The position numbers and the translations under genes are program-made. The notes beneath the pieces were generated by a model. The model did not search any database. It was not told the origin of the DNA and saw only the letters and a list, made by a program, of their open reading frames with translations. This document shows positions 35,367 through 44,092 of a stretch of 64,000 nt of DNA, piece after piece (position 1 is the stretch's first letter; each line of letters starts with the position of its first letter). The stretch is from Stieleria varia (GTDB taxonomy: Bacteria; Planctomycetota; Planctomycetia; Pirellulales; Pirellulaceae), in assembly GCF_038443385.1 (NCBI RefSeq), contig NZ_CP151726.1:1054001-1118000 (forward strand). Reading direction: 5' to 3'.

Positions 35367-36728
35367 TCAGACACGTGCCAGGAAATCCGGCCAGACTTCG
35401 TCGGCCATTTTGTTTTGGCCCAGCAAGAGTGTTTCATTGACGTTGAGGTTGCCTTCCAGAATGTGGGCCGAATTCAACGCGTAGAATCCAGGCACACTTG
35501 TCACGATCGGTGGCAACTTGGTGCTGTAGTTCAGCGTGGAGAGCGCCGCAACGTACTTCGCCCGGGCCACCTTGAAATCCAAGACGTTGTCTCTGGAAAA
35601 GTGACCATACATTTTTTCCAACGTGGACAGACAACGCTCTTTGTAGTCCTCGTCAGGCTCACGCAGCCCCTCGTGGTCGTCGGTCATGTACTTGGGTAAG
35701 TACACCAAATGGTTGCCGCCGAGCTGGGTTTCCGAATTGACGATGGTCGACATTTCAATCACAGCCGTCAATGGAACCCAAGTGTCCGTGATGTTGGTGA
35801 CGTAATACGGGCTGATCGGCTTGCGCAATAGCATGGACGCACACACCACGCCCAAATACTTGATCGCACGCAGTTTGGCTTTCTCATCATCGGTCAGTTC
35901 ATCGCACTGGCCGGCGATCAACGGCGACGCGATGGTATTGACGACATTGTCAAAGGATTCGACACGGTCACTGCCAAAGTCCACGAGCAGACGTCCCGAC
36001 GAGGTGCTTGTTGACGCGGGATCTTGTGGGCTGATTTTGATGACCGGGTGATCGGTCAACATACGAGCACCGGCCTCTTTGAGCTTGGTCACCCAGGTGT
36101 CCAAGATTCGGGCGTAGCCACCGGGAACGTATCCGAACATTTCTTTCTTGGCACCGCTACGGCGAGCTTTGTACATCCGCTGGGTATGCGCCCAGATGAA
36201 TGCCGCAGACGTTTCCTTGTACGCGTCGCCCAATTTGGCTTTTAGCAGGGGCAGCCAGACTTTTTCGAACGCCCCATTACCTGACCAGCGACGCAACCAT
36301 TTTTCGACGGTCAACTTTTCCATGCCGCGAAAGTCGCGGATTTTGGAGGCGAGAAAAATGGTGCCACCCAGCCGCAAACGCTCGATCATGGAGAGCGGAG
36401 GGAACCGCAGGAATTCCATCGTGTTGCTCATCGAGAGCAGTTTGCCATCGGAATAGAAACCGGTCTTGGTTTCGACCCACTCGATTTCTTGTTCGAGGTT
36501 CAACTCGGTGAGCAAGTCACGCAGAACAGAGTCGCTCAACAGTGTGACGTGATAAAAGCGATCCCAAACGGTATCGCCCAGTTGCCATGCGCTGGTCAAA
36601 CCGCCGAACGTGGGCGCGGATTCGGCGACGGTGACATCTTGGCCTCGGGCGATCAGATCCCGTGCGATCTGCAGCCCCATGACGCCGCCGCCGACGACAA
36701 GCCATTTCCTGCGAGGAGTCTCTGGCAC
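35367..36728 (-). CDS. FAD-dependent amine-oxidase-like oxidoreductase
   Basis: 453 residues from the GTG at 36728, two bases after the stop of the upstream gene and directly before the dinucleotide-binding motif WLVVGGGVMGLQIARDL (GxGxxG type). GGLTSAWQLGD, GYARILDTW (substrate-domain region) and a C-terminal LNSAHILEGNLNVNETLLLG flavin-binding segment match the protoporphyrinogen-oxidase/amine-oxidase superfamily, close to sugar-lipid or carotenoid-type flavoenzymes. The frame is open up to 36899 through the preceding gene, but that part is a shadow. Paired with a GT2 glycosyltransferase, it may act in cell-envelope glycolipid synthesis; that is inference. Confidence 0.85.
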   Translation of the reverse strand: MPETPRRKWLVVGGGVMGLQIARDLIARGQDVTVAESAPTFGGLTSAWQLGDTVWDRFYHVTLLSDSVLRDLLTELNLEQEIEWVETKTGFYSDGKLLSMSNTMEFLRFPPLSMIERLRLGGTIFLASKIRDFRGMEKLTVEKWLRRWSGNGAFEKVWLPLLKAKLGDAYKETSAAFIWAHTQRMYKARRSGAKKEMFGYVPGGYARILDTWVTKLKEAGARMLTDHPVIKISPQDPASTSTSSGRLLVDFGSDRVESFDNVVNTIASPLIAGQCDELTDDEKAKLRAIKYLGVVCASMLLRKPISPYYVTNITDTWVPLTAVIEMSTIVNSETQLGGNHLVYLPKYMTDDHEGLREPDEDYKERCLSTLEKMYGHFSRDNVLDFKVARAKYVAALSTLNYSTKLPPIVTSVPGFYALNSAHILEGNLNVNETLLLGQNKMADEVWPDFLARV

Positions 36729-36730
36729 GC

Positions 36731-37585
36731 TTAGTTTTTCCCGACGCGGTGTCGACCGAGCAGTTTGAGGGTCAACCAGATTGTCTTGAAGACTTGCATC
36801 TTGCTCGCGCCGCCCTTTTGGTCGTATCGCAGTCGCAGCGGAGCTTCGCCGAACAGCACGCCTTGCTTTCGCAATTTCAGCAGGATGTCCGCCATGCAAG
36901 AGAAACCGGTTTCGCCGACCAATGCGTCGCCATGATCGGCAAAGCCTTGTCGAATGACGGATGCGCGATACGCTCGGAATCCGGAGGTGTAATCACGCAC
37001 GCCACGGGTTGGAAAGAGGACCGTGAAGAGGACGCGTGCTCCGATGCTCAAGAAGTGTCGTTCGATGGGAACGCCGATCGCGCAGCCGCCGCGTTCAAAA
37101 CGCGACGCGATCACAACATCGCATCCTTCGTGTATCATTCGGACCATGCGGTCGATCAAGCCCGGTGGGTGAGTGTTGTCGGCGTCCATCGTGACGATGA
37201 TGTCCCGTTCGCCGGCACGATCGATCGCTTCACGCAACCCATCGCGGATCGTTGTCCCCAGGCCTTGATTGACTTTGTGTTGAACCAGATGAATGGGCAT
37301 TTGGAATGACATCTGAGCAGCGATCTTGGCAGTGTCATCGCTGCTGCCGTCATCGACAATGATGACTTCATAGGGCAAACCATTATCCGCAAACGCTTCA
37401 CCGACTCGCTCCAGCAATTCGGGAAGCGATTCTTGTTCGTTGTAGGCGGGCAGCGTCAAGATGACTCGGGAGGGGCGAAACCGCATCGATTCGCGGCTAT
37501 CGTTTCCGGCGGGAGAGGTTTCAGCAGATCGCTGCATCAGGTCTGCCGGGGAGCCTGTCAAATCGCTCGCGGGGAGGTCGCTCAT
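36731..37585 (-). CDS. GT2-family glycosyltransferase (dolichyl/polyprenyl-phosphate sugar synthase-like)
   Basis: 284 residues. After a disordered N-terminus (about 38 residues) the GT-A fold starts with ILTLPAYNEQESLPELLERV. YEVIIVDDGSSDDTAKIA, the catalytic VTMDADNTHPPGLI (DxD) and RGVRDYTSGFRAYR match DPM1-like synthases. The absence of C-terminal membrane helices suits a soluble, membrane-associated form. It probably transfers a sugar from a nucleotide donor to polyprenyl phosphate. First gene of a pair with the flavoenzyme. Confidence 0.9.
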   Translation of the reverse strand: MSDLPASDLTGSPADLMQRSAETSPAGNDSRESMRFRPSRVILTLPAYNEQESLPELLERVGEAFADNGLPYEVIIVDDGSSDDTAKIAAQMSFQMPIHLVQHKVNQGLGTTIRDGLREAIDRAGERDIIVTMDADNTHPPGLIDRMVRMIHEGCDVVIASRFERGGCAIGVPIERHFLSIGARVLFTVLFPTRGVRDYTSGFRAYRASVIRQGFADHGDALVGETGFSCMADILLKLRKQGVLFGEAPLRLRYDQKGGASKMQVFKTIWLTLKLLGRHRVGKN

Positions 37586-37925
37586 GGATATATTTGTCTG
37601 GGGGGCTGGGTGCGTTTCACGATGACAGCGTCAGTCTAACCGCCGCTGCACGTTGGGCAACCTACGCAGCGTTTATGTTTATGGTGGCTCTCGCGAATAA
37701 CTCTGGTTGTGGGGATTAAGCACAATTTGCGGCAACCTTGAGTCCCTTAGGCGAGAGGCAGATTCATCTGTAGTGGACGAGGTCACGAGTCCTGGAAACG
37801 GTTTTCGCTACAGGGGACTCGTGACCTCGTCCACTACGGTGGATTGCCGCGAAGGATTTCTGGCGAAATCCACTACGACTCGTGTCGCTGGGGGCGGCAA
37901 TGCATTCTCAGCAAAGACTTTCCGG
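37586..37925. other. Intergenic region with palindromic repeat
   Basis: About 340 bp without a supported gene. It contains a 23-bp-arm hairpin, described separately, and otherwise nothing I recognise. Confidence 0.5.
37770..37837. repeat. Palindrome with perfect 23-bp arms
   Basis: Arms 37770-37792 and 37815-37837 (GTAGTGGACGAGGTCACGAG.. and its complement) with a 22-base loop. A related short inverted fragment, GGATTTCTGGCGAAATCC, follows at about 37853. REP-like mobile repeat. Confidence 0.85.
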
Positions 37926-38558
37926 CTATCTCTCCGACTCCTCGATGTGTTTCTCCTCGTCCCGCTGCATGGCTTCGAGACACAATTTCAATTGTCGTCT
38001 GGCCCGGCTCAGACGACTTCGAACGGTCCCGATCGAAATCGATAGCAGGTCTGCAATGGACTCATAGGAGTGTTCCTCCATTTCCCTCAGCACCAGGATG
38101 TCGCGATGCTCGTCCGTCAATCGGGTCATGGCTTCGCGAACCATCCGGACTCGCTCGATACGTAGCATCGGCTCGTCGACGGCTTCGTTGTCCGATGCGA
38201 TTTCGACGCCACTGTTCTCCCGCATGTCGTCGAGTGACACACGAGCCTTTTTACGTCGTCGCCGAGTCAGCGCACTGTTGAACGCAATTCTATACAGCCA
38301 GGTAAAGAATTGGCTATTCCGCTGAAAGGAATCCAGTTTCACGAACGCGCGAATGAACGCATCCTGGACGACTTCCTCGGCTTCCTCGGGCGAGCCGGTC
38401 ACCTGCATCATGGAGGCGAACAAGCGATCTTGGTTGCGAACCACCAGGACAGCGAAGGCACCGCGATCTCCGGCCAACGCATCCTGGATCAACGCGTTTT
38501 CGTCACGACTATCCTTGTCGTAGTCTGTATCGAATTGGCCCAAGCCTTGGTTGTTCAC
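37926..38558 (-). CDS. ECF-family RNA polymerase sigma factor (RpoE-like)
   Basis: 210 residues, GTG start at 38558. Sigma region 2 is clear (LFASMMQVTGSPEEAEEVVQDAFIRAF, then FFTWLYRIAFNSALTRRRR), and region 4 is typical (LTDEHRDILVLREMEEHSYESIADLLSISIGTVRSRLSRARRQL). The linker is acidic. No anti-sigma gene is adjacent, so its control is not visible from this window. Confidence 0.93.
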   Translation of the reverse strand: MNNQGLGQFDTDYDKDSRDENALIQDALAGDRGAFAVLVVRNQDRLFASMMQVTGSPEEAEEVVQDAFIRAFVKLDSFQRNSQFFTWLYRIAFNSALTRRRRKKARVSLDDMRENSGVEIASDNEAVDEPMLRIERVRMVREAMTRLTDEHRDILVLREMEEHSYESIADLLSISIGTVRSRLSRARRQLKLCLEAMQRDEEKHIEESER

Positions 38559-38611
38559 AGACGAATCCGCTTCCGCTTTCAGACGATCGACGAGGGCTGA
38601 GTGACAAAGAA

Positions 38612-38650
38612 AAACCGCAGCCTCGATTTTACGTCACGAGGCTGCGGTTG
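38612..38650 (-). terminator. Rho-independent terminator of hsp20
   Basis: Hairpin with 13-bp arms, 38613-38625 and 38637-38649 (AACCGCAGCCTCG / CGAGGCTGCGGTT), followed on the minus strand by TTTTTCTTT. It lies about 60 bp downstream of the hsp20 stop. Confidence 0.8.
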
Positions 38651-38708
38651 TTGTCACTGGTGTGTAAAACGTGCCGGATTTTTCGGCAATCCGGACGAAT
38701 CGACGGAG

Positions 38709-39290
38709 TCAGTTCGCGTTCTGGCGGATGACTTCCACGCGTCGTGCGGTGTTCTTTTCGACCAACTTGGGCAAGGTCACGCTCAGCACGCCGTCGACGT
38801 ACGTAGCCGTCACGGCGTCTTGGTCGACCGGGGCGGGCAATTGGAACACTCGGCGATACTCGCCGAATCGTCGTTCGGACCTCAGGCGGGTATACATCTT
38901 GCTTGGCTCGTTGCCTAGCTGACCCTCGGTGGGCTGACCCTCGGTGGGCTCACCCTCGGCTGGTTCACCCTCGGCGGGCTCGACCGGTACCACTGCGTTT
39001 GGTCGGTTCGCAACCAACGTCACCTGCTCGTCTTGGACTTCCAGTTCGATCGCGGCGGCGTCAACGCCGGGCAGATCGGCGAGAATTTGAAAATCCGTTT
39101 CGGTTTCGATGACGTCCACGGGGACTGGCCATCGGGGCTGGGGCTTGGAGTCTTCGCTGGTGGCTCCCGTCCTTCGTGAAGCCCCGCCATTGCGTGCGTC
39201 CCCGAGGAGTGTTTCGACCAAGTTGCTCATATCGGAAGCCAACTCATCCATGAAACGACCGGATACCGAGTGAGGAAATACCATTCGCAT
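38709..39290 (-). CDS. Hsp20/alpha-crystallin small heat-shock protein
   Basis: 193 residues from ATG 39290; GGAG is nine bases upstream. The alpha-crystallin domain starts at PRWPVPVDVIETETDFQILADLPGV and ends with ATYVDGVLSVTLPKLVEK. The canonical I-x-I/V C-terminal tail is reduced (RRVEVIRQNAN). Between beta strands there is an insert of a Pro/Glu/Gly repeat (EPAEGEPAEGEPTEGQ), which is unusual in the loop that normally forms the dimerisation strand. It lies downstream of mcsA-mcsB on the same strand with 118 bp between, and a terminator follows; a holdase role in the same stress response is likely. Confidence 0.9.
   Translation of the reverse strand: MRMVFPHSVSGRFMDELASDMSNLVETLLGDARNGGASRRTGATSEDSKPQPRWPVPVDVIETETDFQILADLPGVDAAAIELEVQDEQVTLVANRPNAVVPVEPAEGEPAEGEPTEGQPTEGQLGNEPSKMYTRLRSERRFGEYRRVFQLPAPVDQDAVTATYVDGVLSVTLPKLVEKNTARRVEVIRQNAN
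38919..38978 (-). repeat. Four 15-bp tandem repeats in hsp20
   Basis: Four consecutive 15-bp units (core CACCCTCGG) encode repeated PAEGE/PTEGQ pentapeptides. Slippage of such units would change the loop length. Confidence 0.9.
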
Positions 39291-39408
39291 CGCATCAATC
39301 TCCACAAACAGGTTGGTTTGAATTACTGGTTCAAACCATTCCACCGTACTGACAGCATGGCAGTTTGGTTTGATGGAGACAGTGAAATGCAAACGCGATG
39401 CCAAATGG

Positions 39409-40497
39409 TCAATTCAGCGAGCTGCTGCCATTTCCGGTGATCAGATGTCGCTGCAGGTAGGAGGCTCGTTCGGCATGGCGATCGGAGGAGCTGAGGATGC
39501 GTCCGTAGAGTTTTTGCAGGTGAGCCGGCTGGGTTTGCAGGAACAGCTTGTTGACCGTGCCGACCTCGACGTCGTCGATCAAGCCCAAGCTGATCCCCAT
39601 GCGGACTTTGGAGAGGTAGTGCATCGTCTCATCGCTACTGATCTTGCGCGCGGTGCTCAGAATCCCCAGGGCGCGGGAGACTTCGTCGTGCAGATCCTCA
39701 TGACTCTTGTCGACCAGGAACGCTCGGGCCTTGCGTTCGTATTCGATGATTCGCGGCACGACATCTTCGCCGACCAGGGTGACCAATTCCTTTTCGCTGT
39801 GTCCCAAAGTGATCTGGTTGCTGACTTGATAGAAGTCACCTGTGTACTGCGAGCCTTCACCGTAAAGTCCACGGACAGTGACATTGATCTTTTGCATGCT
39901 GCGAAAGACCTTTTCGATCTGGTCGGTGATCACCAGGGCCGGCAGGTGCAGCATCACGCTGACTCGCAAGCCCGTGCCGACGTTGGTTGGGCACGCCGTG
40001 AGGTATCCGTACTTGGGATGAAACGCGTACAAGATCACGCCTTCGAGCGTGTCATCCAGTTCGTTGATCGACTCCCACGCAGACTGCAGATCGAGACCGC
40101 TGTTCATCACTTGGATGCGCAAGTGGTCTTCTTCGTTGATCATCACGCTGTAGCGTTCGCTGGGATGCACGGCGACGGCGCGTGCACCATCGGAGTCAGC
40201 GATTTCGCGACTGATCAGTTGGCGTTCGACGAGGAACAAGCGATCGATGTCAGACAACTGTTCCAGATCGACGTACTGAATGTCGTCCCAACCAGCGATG
40301 GATTCCATTCGCGCGCGGACGGTGCGTTCGATGCTCAAACGGTCTTCGTCGGTGCAACGTCGAATGAAAGGAAAATCGGCCAGATTTCGCGCCAAGCGGA
40401 TGCGGCTGCTGATCACGATGTCGGATTCGGACCCTGTCCCTCGCAACCATTCGCCCGGTGCTTTGGCCATAGCGTCAAAGTCGGTGTCACGTTTCAC
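39409..40497 (-). CDS. mcsB: Protein-arginine kinase McsB
   Basis: 362 residues, GTG start at 40497 in a GTGA overlap with the mcsA stop. It is a phosphagen-kinase-fold enzyme that phosphorylates protein arginines. IVISSRIRLARNLADFPF, the INEEDHLRI loop and LTACPTNVGTGLRVSVMLHLP (conserved cysteine and arginine) are diagnostic. In Firmicutes McsB marks proteins for ClpCP degradation with McsA as activator. The neighbouring McsA and Hsp20 make a protein quality-control cluster; no ctsR or clpC is nearby. Confidence 0.95.
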   Translation of the reverse strand: MKRDTDFDAMAKAPGEWLRGTGSESDIVISSRIRLARNLADFPFIRRCTDEDRLSIERTVRARMESIAGWDDIQYVDLEQLSDIDRLFLVERQLISREIADSDGARAVAVHPSERYSVMINEEDHLRIQVMNSGLDLQSAWESINELDDTLEGVILYAFHPKYGYLTACPTNVGTGLRVSVMLHLPALVITDQIEKVFRSMQKINVTVRGLYGEGSQYTGDFYQVSNQITLGHSEKELVTLVGEDVVPRIIEYERKARAFLVDKSHEDLHDEVSRALGILSTARKISSDETMHYLSKVRMGISLGLIDDVEVGTVNKLFLQTQPAHLQKLYGRILSSSDRHAERASYLQRHLITGNGSSSLN

Positions 40498-41054
40498 GAA
40501 AGGGTTCCTCGTTGTTCTTGCTGGTCGTCCGTGTCACCATCATCTGAGCCTGCCCCCGGCGTTTGCACCGATTCCATGCTTCGCAACTCATCGCGGATTT
40601 TCGAGGCTCGCTCGTAGTCTTCTCGCTCGATCGCCTCTTCCATCTCTCGCCGCAACTGGATCATCTTTGCCTGAGAGTCGGCCGAGGCCGCGGCACGCTT
40701 GGGGCGTTTGCCCACATGCTCCAATTTGTCATGGACGTTCCGCAACAGGGGCTGCAAATCCGTTTCAAAGTGCGTGTAGTCGTAGGGGCAGCCCAAACGC
40801 CCTGAATTACGGAACTCGAAAAAGCTGATCCCACACACCGGACACTCCTTTTGGTCCAACTCCTCCAGTTCTTCCTTGGATTGTCCGAGCTGATTGGCCA
40901 GGACACCGGCGATCGAAGCGACGCCGCTGCTGGGGTCCTTGTTCAGGAAAGTCTTGGCGTGCTCCTCGCACAAATGCATCACTTGAGGACCGGTGGGCTC
41001 GGTCAGCTCCGTGATGTGGAACGTTGCCGGCTTTTCGCAATACTGGCACTTCAT
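40494..41054 (-). CDS. mcsA: McsA, UvrB/UvrC-motif zinc protein, activator of McsB
   Basis: 186 residues from ATG 41054. Two zinc-binding motifs are visible: CQYC...CEEH at the start and CPVC...GCPYDY at about residues 72-92. A UVR motif follows (about 125-165: QLRREMEEAIEREDYERASKIRDELR). The tail is Asp/Gln-rich. McsA stimulates McsB and is its adaptor. First gene of mcsA-mcsB-hsp20 and divergent from trpE. Confidence 0.93.
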   Translation of the reverse strand: MKCQYCEKPATFHITELTEPTGPQVMHLCEEHAKTFLNKDPSSGVASIAGVLANQLGQSKEELEELDQKECPVCGISFFEFRNSGRLGCPYDYTHFETDLQPLLRNVHDKLEHVGKRPKRAAASADSQAKMIQLRREMEEAIEREDYERASKIRDELRSMESVQTPGAGSDDGDTDDQQEQRGTLS

Positions 41055-41371
41055 AGACAACGCCAAGGACTATCGGGAGAGGGGGGGACACCGAACGGTG
41101 GTGCCGACGGGAAGTTGTGCCGTCGGGGATGTGCACACATCGGCATGCTGGCAGGAGATACTGGTTAAGGGGACACTGGGTAGCCGATCGTGCCGTAAAT
41201 CTTTACAAAGCAACAACTAAACGACCTGCAAGGCGATTCTATCGATGCCCATCAGGGTGTCAACGTGAACCCCTCCGGGTATTCAAGTCTCCTTCGCATT
41301 CGGCGGCACATTCCGTTGTGCTCTGGTGTGGCAATCCCGTCCATTTCAACGATCCCCGCGACCAAAGATCG
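41055..41371. promoter_or_regulatory. Divergent mcsA / trpE intergenic region
   Basis: About 317 bp with promoters expected for both. The trpE frame is open back to 41117, but the extension is basic and unconserved, so I treat it as leader. I looked for a Trp-rich leader peptide plus terminator/antiterminator stems and did not find a convincing attenuator. Confidence 0.4.
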
Positions 41372-42925
41372 ATGCACTCACCGTCCCTCAGCGACTTCAC
41401 CCGCCTGGCAATCGAAAATGATTTTGTGCCCGTCTATCGTCGACTCTTGAGTGATCGGCTAACACCAGTCACCGCGTTTCGACTACTCGATCAGGGGGCC
41501 GCAGAACGTTCCGGGGCATGCTTGTTCGAAAGCGTCATCGGCGGTGAAAAGGTCGGTCGCTACAGTTTCTTGGCCGCCAGCCCCTTTCAGCGTTTCAGCG
41601 CCACTCGCGAAGAAGTCTCGGTGACCCACTTTGATGACCAGGGCAATCCGATTCCAGTTGAGTCGTTTTCAGACCCGGATCCGCTCAACGCGTTTCGCAA
41701 GTACTTTTGTTATCAAGTCGCTCAACTGCCCGGTTTGCCGCCTTTCGTGGGCGGTGCGATTGGCTACGCCGGGTACGACGTCGTGCGTTACGTCGAGCAT
41801 CTGCCCAACGCTCCTGAGGACGACCGAAGTCTGCCCGATCTGGATTTTGCCTTTTATCACACGCTCTGCGTCTTTGATCACGTCGCCAAGACGATTTGCG
41901 TGATCGCATTGGCAGATTGCCGCGATGTGACGACGCAAGGGCAAGCCACAGAGGCCTACAACAAAGCGATGGAGAACGTCGACGCCACGGTCGCCAAGCT
42001 TGCCGAGCCATCCGAATCCGGGCATCCGATCAGCGGCGCCGACGAATGGAACCCCGAGGTCTGGCAAGCACAGTCCGCGGCGTCTCCGCTGACCGTTCAG
42101 TCCAACTTCACTCGCGAATCGTTTTGCAAGGCCGTCGAGGACTGCGTTCAATACATTCGCGCCGGTGACATCTTTCAGGTCGTCCCCAGTCAACGCATGT
42201 CGGTTCACACGGATGTCGATCCGCTGGAGATCTATCGCTCACTCCGCGTGGTCAATCCCAGTCCCTTCATGTTCTTTGTCCGTACGCCTGATTGCGTCCT
42301 GGTGGGATGTTCACCGGAAATCATGTGCCGAGTCTCCGACCGCATCGTGACGGTGCGACCCTTGGCCGGCACACGCAAACGTGGCAAAACGGAAAAGGAA
42401 GACAAGGCACTGGAGAAAGAACTGCTGGCCGACCCCAAGGAACGCGCCGAGCATGTCATGCTGGTCGACCTGGGACGAAACGACGTCGGACGCGTTGCGA
42501 AATTCGGCACCGTGGAACTGACCGAGGTGATGGTGATCGAACGCTACAGTCACGTCATGCACATCAGCAGCGAAGTCCAGGGTGAACTCCGCGATGACTT
42601 GGACGCGTTCGATGCTCTCAAAGCATGCCTGCCCGCGGGAACCGTATCCGGCGCTCCCAAGGTCCGGGCGATGGAAGTCATCGACTCGATCGAACCGCAT
42701 CGACGCGGTCCCTACGGCGGTGCCGTCGGCTACATCGACTATCGTGGCAACATGGATACCTGCATCGCCCTCCGCACGATGGTAGTCAAAGACGGCATTG
42801 TTCACGTCCAAGCCGGTTGCGGCGTCGTCGCCGATAGCGACCCCAATTCCGAATACGAGGAAACACTCAACAAAGCCAAAGCATTGATCTCCGCCATCGA
42901 AATGACGGCACAAAGATTGTCGTAG
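41372..42925 (+). CDS. trpE: Anthranilate synthase component I
   Basis: 517 residues from ATG 41372, giving the standard N-terminus (FTRLAIENDFVPVYRRLLSDRLTPVTAF). The Trp-feedback site LLES-equivalent is LFESVIGGEKVGRYSFLA. The chorismate-binding domain is complete: PSQRMSV, PSPFMFF, GCSPEIM, RPLAGTRKRGKTEKED, LVDLGRNDVGRVA, LPAGTVSGAPKVRAMEVID, GPYGGAVGY and QAGCGVVADS. It makes anthranilate from chorismate with the TrpG glutaminase. trpG is not adjacent, so the trp genes look dispersed. Confidence 0.95.
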   Translation: MHSPSLSDFTRLAIENDFVPVYRRLLSDRLTPVTAFRLLDQGAAERSGACLFESVIGGEKVGRYSFLAASPFQRFSATREEVSVTHFDDQGNPIPVESFSDPDPLNAFRKYFCYQVAQLPGLPPFVGGAIGYAGYDVVRYVEHLPNAPEDDRSLPDLDFAFYHTLCVFDHVAKTICVIALADCRDVTTQGQATEAYNKAMENVDATVAKLAEPSESGHPISGADEWNPEVWQAQSAASPLTVQSNFTRESFCKAVEDCVQYIRAGDIFQVVPSQRMSVHTDVDPLEIYRSLRVVNPSPFMFFVRTPDCVLVGCSPEIMCRVSDRIVTVRPLAGTRKRGKTEKEDKALEKELLADPKERAEHVMLVDLGRNDVGRVAKFGTVELTEVMVIERYSHVMHISSEVQGELRDDLDAFDALKACLPAGTVSGAPKVRAMEVIDSIEPHRRGPYGGAVGYIDYRGNMDTCIALRTMVVKDGIVHVQAGCGVVADSDPNSEYEETLNKAKALISAIEMTAQRLS

Positions 42926-43325
42926 TCGATGCCTCAGCAACGGTCGGTGCAGTGGATTTCGCCAGAAATTCGCTCCAAGAGGAACCCTGGCGAACCCACC
43001 ACCTAGTGAGCAACGCTGGCATATGGGGCGTTGCCGACGTCGCTGCACCCGGTTGAAAACGCAAATGCGAAGAGCGAGGAAATACTGCGTCCGCAACCCA
43101 AATAAGGGGCACAAGTCGCAAAATAAAGACTGCGCCCTTCGCGAATGTCTACAATTACGTTCCGTTCGTCCCGTTGTGACACTCGATCGAGAAAAAAATT
43201 CTGGCCGCAGCCGATTCGATGCCACATCGAGATCGAATACCGATCACTGCAGGTGACCGCCATCCAGAGCGATTGGGACAGCGAACCCTTTCACGCTCGT
43301 TCCTCCAATCCGAACCTCACCGGGC
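42926..43325. other. Intergenic region after trpE, nothing recognised
   Basis: About 400 bp without protein-like frames, tRNA or a strong palindrome. It must hold the promoter of the sigma-like gene at 43326. Confidence 0.4.
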
Positions 43326-44048
43326 ATGCCAAGCCTTCCGCACCAAGAACCTGATCGCCTCAGTCAGATCCAAACGAATTGGGCAGAGGTGTTTCGTGCC
43401 AACGATGATCAGTCCAGCGGATTCTCCAACGCCCAGCACGAAATGCTGCTGCGCTACGCAGGTGCCGTCTATCGCTATCTGCTGTCGGCTGTTCGCGACC
43501 CGAATATCGCCGATGAATTGGCTCAAGAATTCGCATTGAAGGTCGTCCGCGGCGACTTCCGCAATGCCGACCCCCAACGCGGACGCTTTCGCGATTTCGT
43601 GAAACGGTCTTTGTTCAATTTGGTCACCGATTTTCACCGCAAACGCCAAAAACAATCGATCTCGCTCGGGACCGAGGTGGAAACGTTGGCCTGGCAGCCC
43701 ACGGAACCATTCTCGCGGACCTTTGACGAAAACTGGCGCATCGAGATCCTGAACCGGACATGGAAGGCACTCGATGAAGCCGACGTGGCAAGCAAGAGTT
43801 GTTATTCCGCCGTGCTGAAGCAGAGAGCGCAAAACCCAGACCTAGACTCAAACGCTCTCGCGGAAAGAGTCTCAACAGAGCTCGGCTGCGAGAGAAACGC
43901 AGCTTGGGTACGACAGACATTGCACCGAGCCCGGAGCCGCTTTTGCCAATTGCTGCGAATCGAGGTCGGCAAGACGCTTGGGTCCCACAACGATGACGAA
44001 ATCGATGAAGAACTGGCGAGTCTCAGATTGTTGAAATACAGCCGATGA
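43326..44048 (+). CDS. ECF-like sigma factor
   Basis: 240 residues. Region 2-like sequence appears at about 40-105 (MLLRYAGAVYRYLLSAVRDPNIADELAQEFALKVV, FRDFVKRSLFNLVTDFHRKRQ). The C-terminal part is more divergent but ends in an HTH-like RNAAWVRQTLHRARSRFCQLLR. The spacing between regions is long and the Region 4 match is weak compared with classical ECF factors, as in planctomycete-specific subgroups. It is convergent with the giant kinase fusion at 44093, 44 bp away, and may be functionally linked to it. Confidence 0.75.
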   Translation: MPSLPHQEPDRLSQIQTNWAEVFRANDDQSSGFSNAQHEMLLRYAGAVYRYLLSAVRDPNIADELAQEFALKVVRGDFRNADPQRGRFRDFVKRSLFNLVTDFHRKRQKQSISLGTEVETLAWQPTEPFSRTFDENWRIEILNRTWKALDEADVASKSCYSAVLKQRAQNPDLDSNALAERVSTELGCERNAAWVRQTLHRARSRFCQLLRIEVGKTLGSHNDDEIDEELASLRLLKYSR

Positions 44049-44092
44049 GACCTGCAAACGTCGCCGCGACCGTGCACCAGCGTGTCGGCCCT

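Noticed and set aside
39370-40617. 415-residue plus-strand open frame
   Set aside because: Antisense to mcsB, which is clearly real; shadow.
41055-41371. trp attenuator leader upstream of trpE
   Set aside because: No Trp-rich short leader and no competing stem pair seen.
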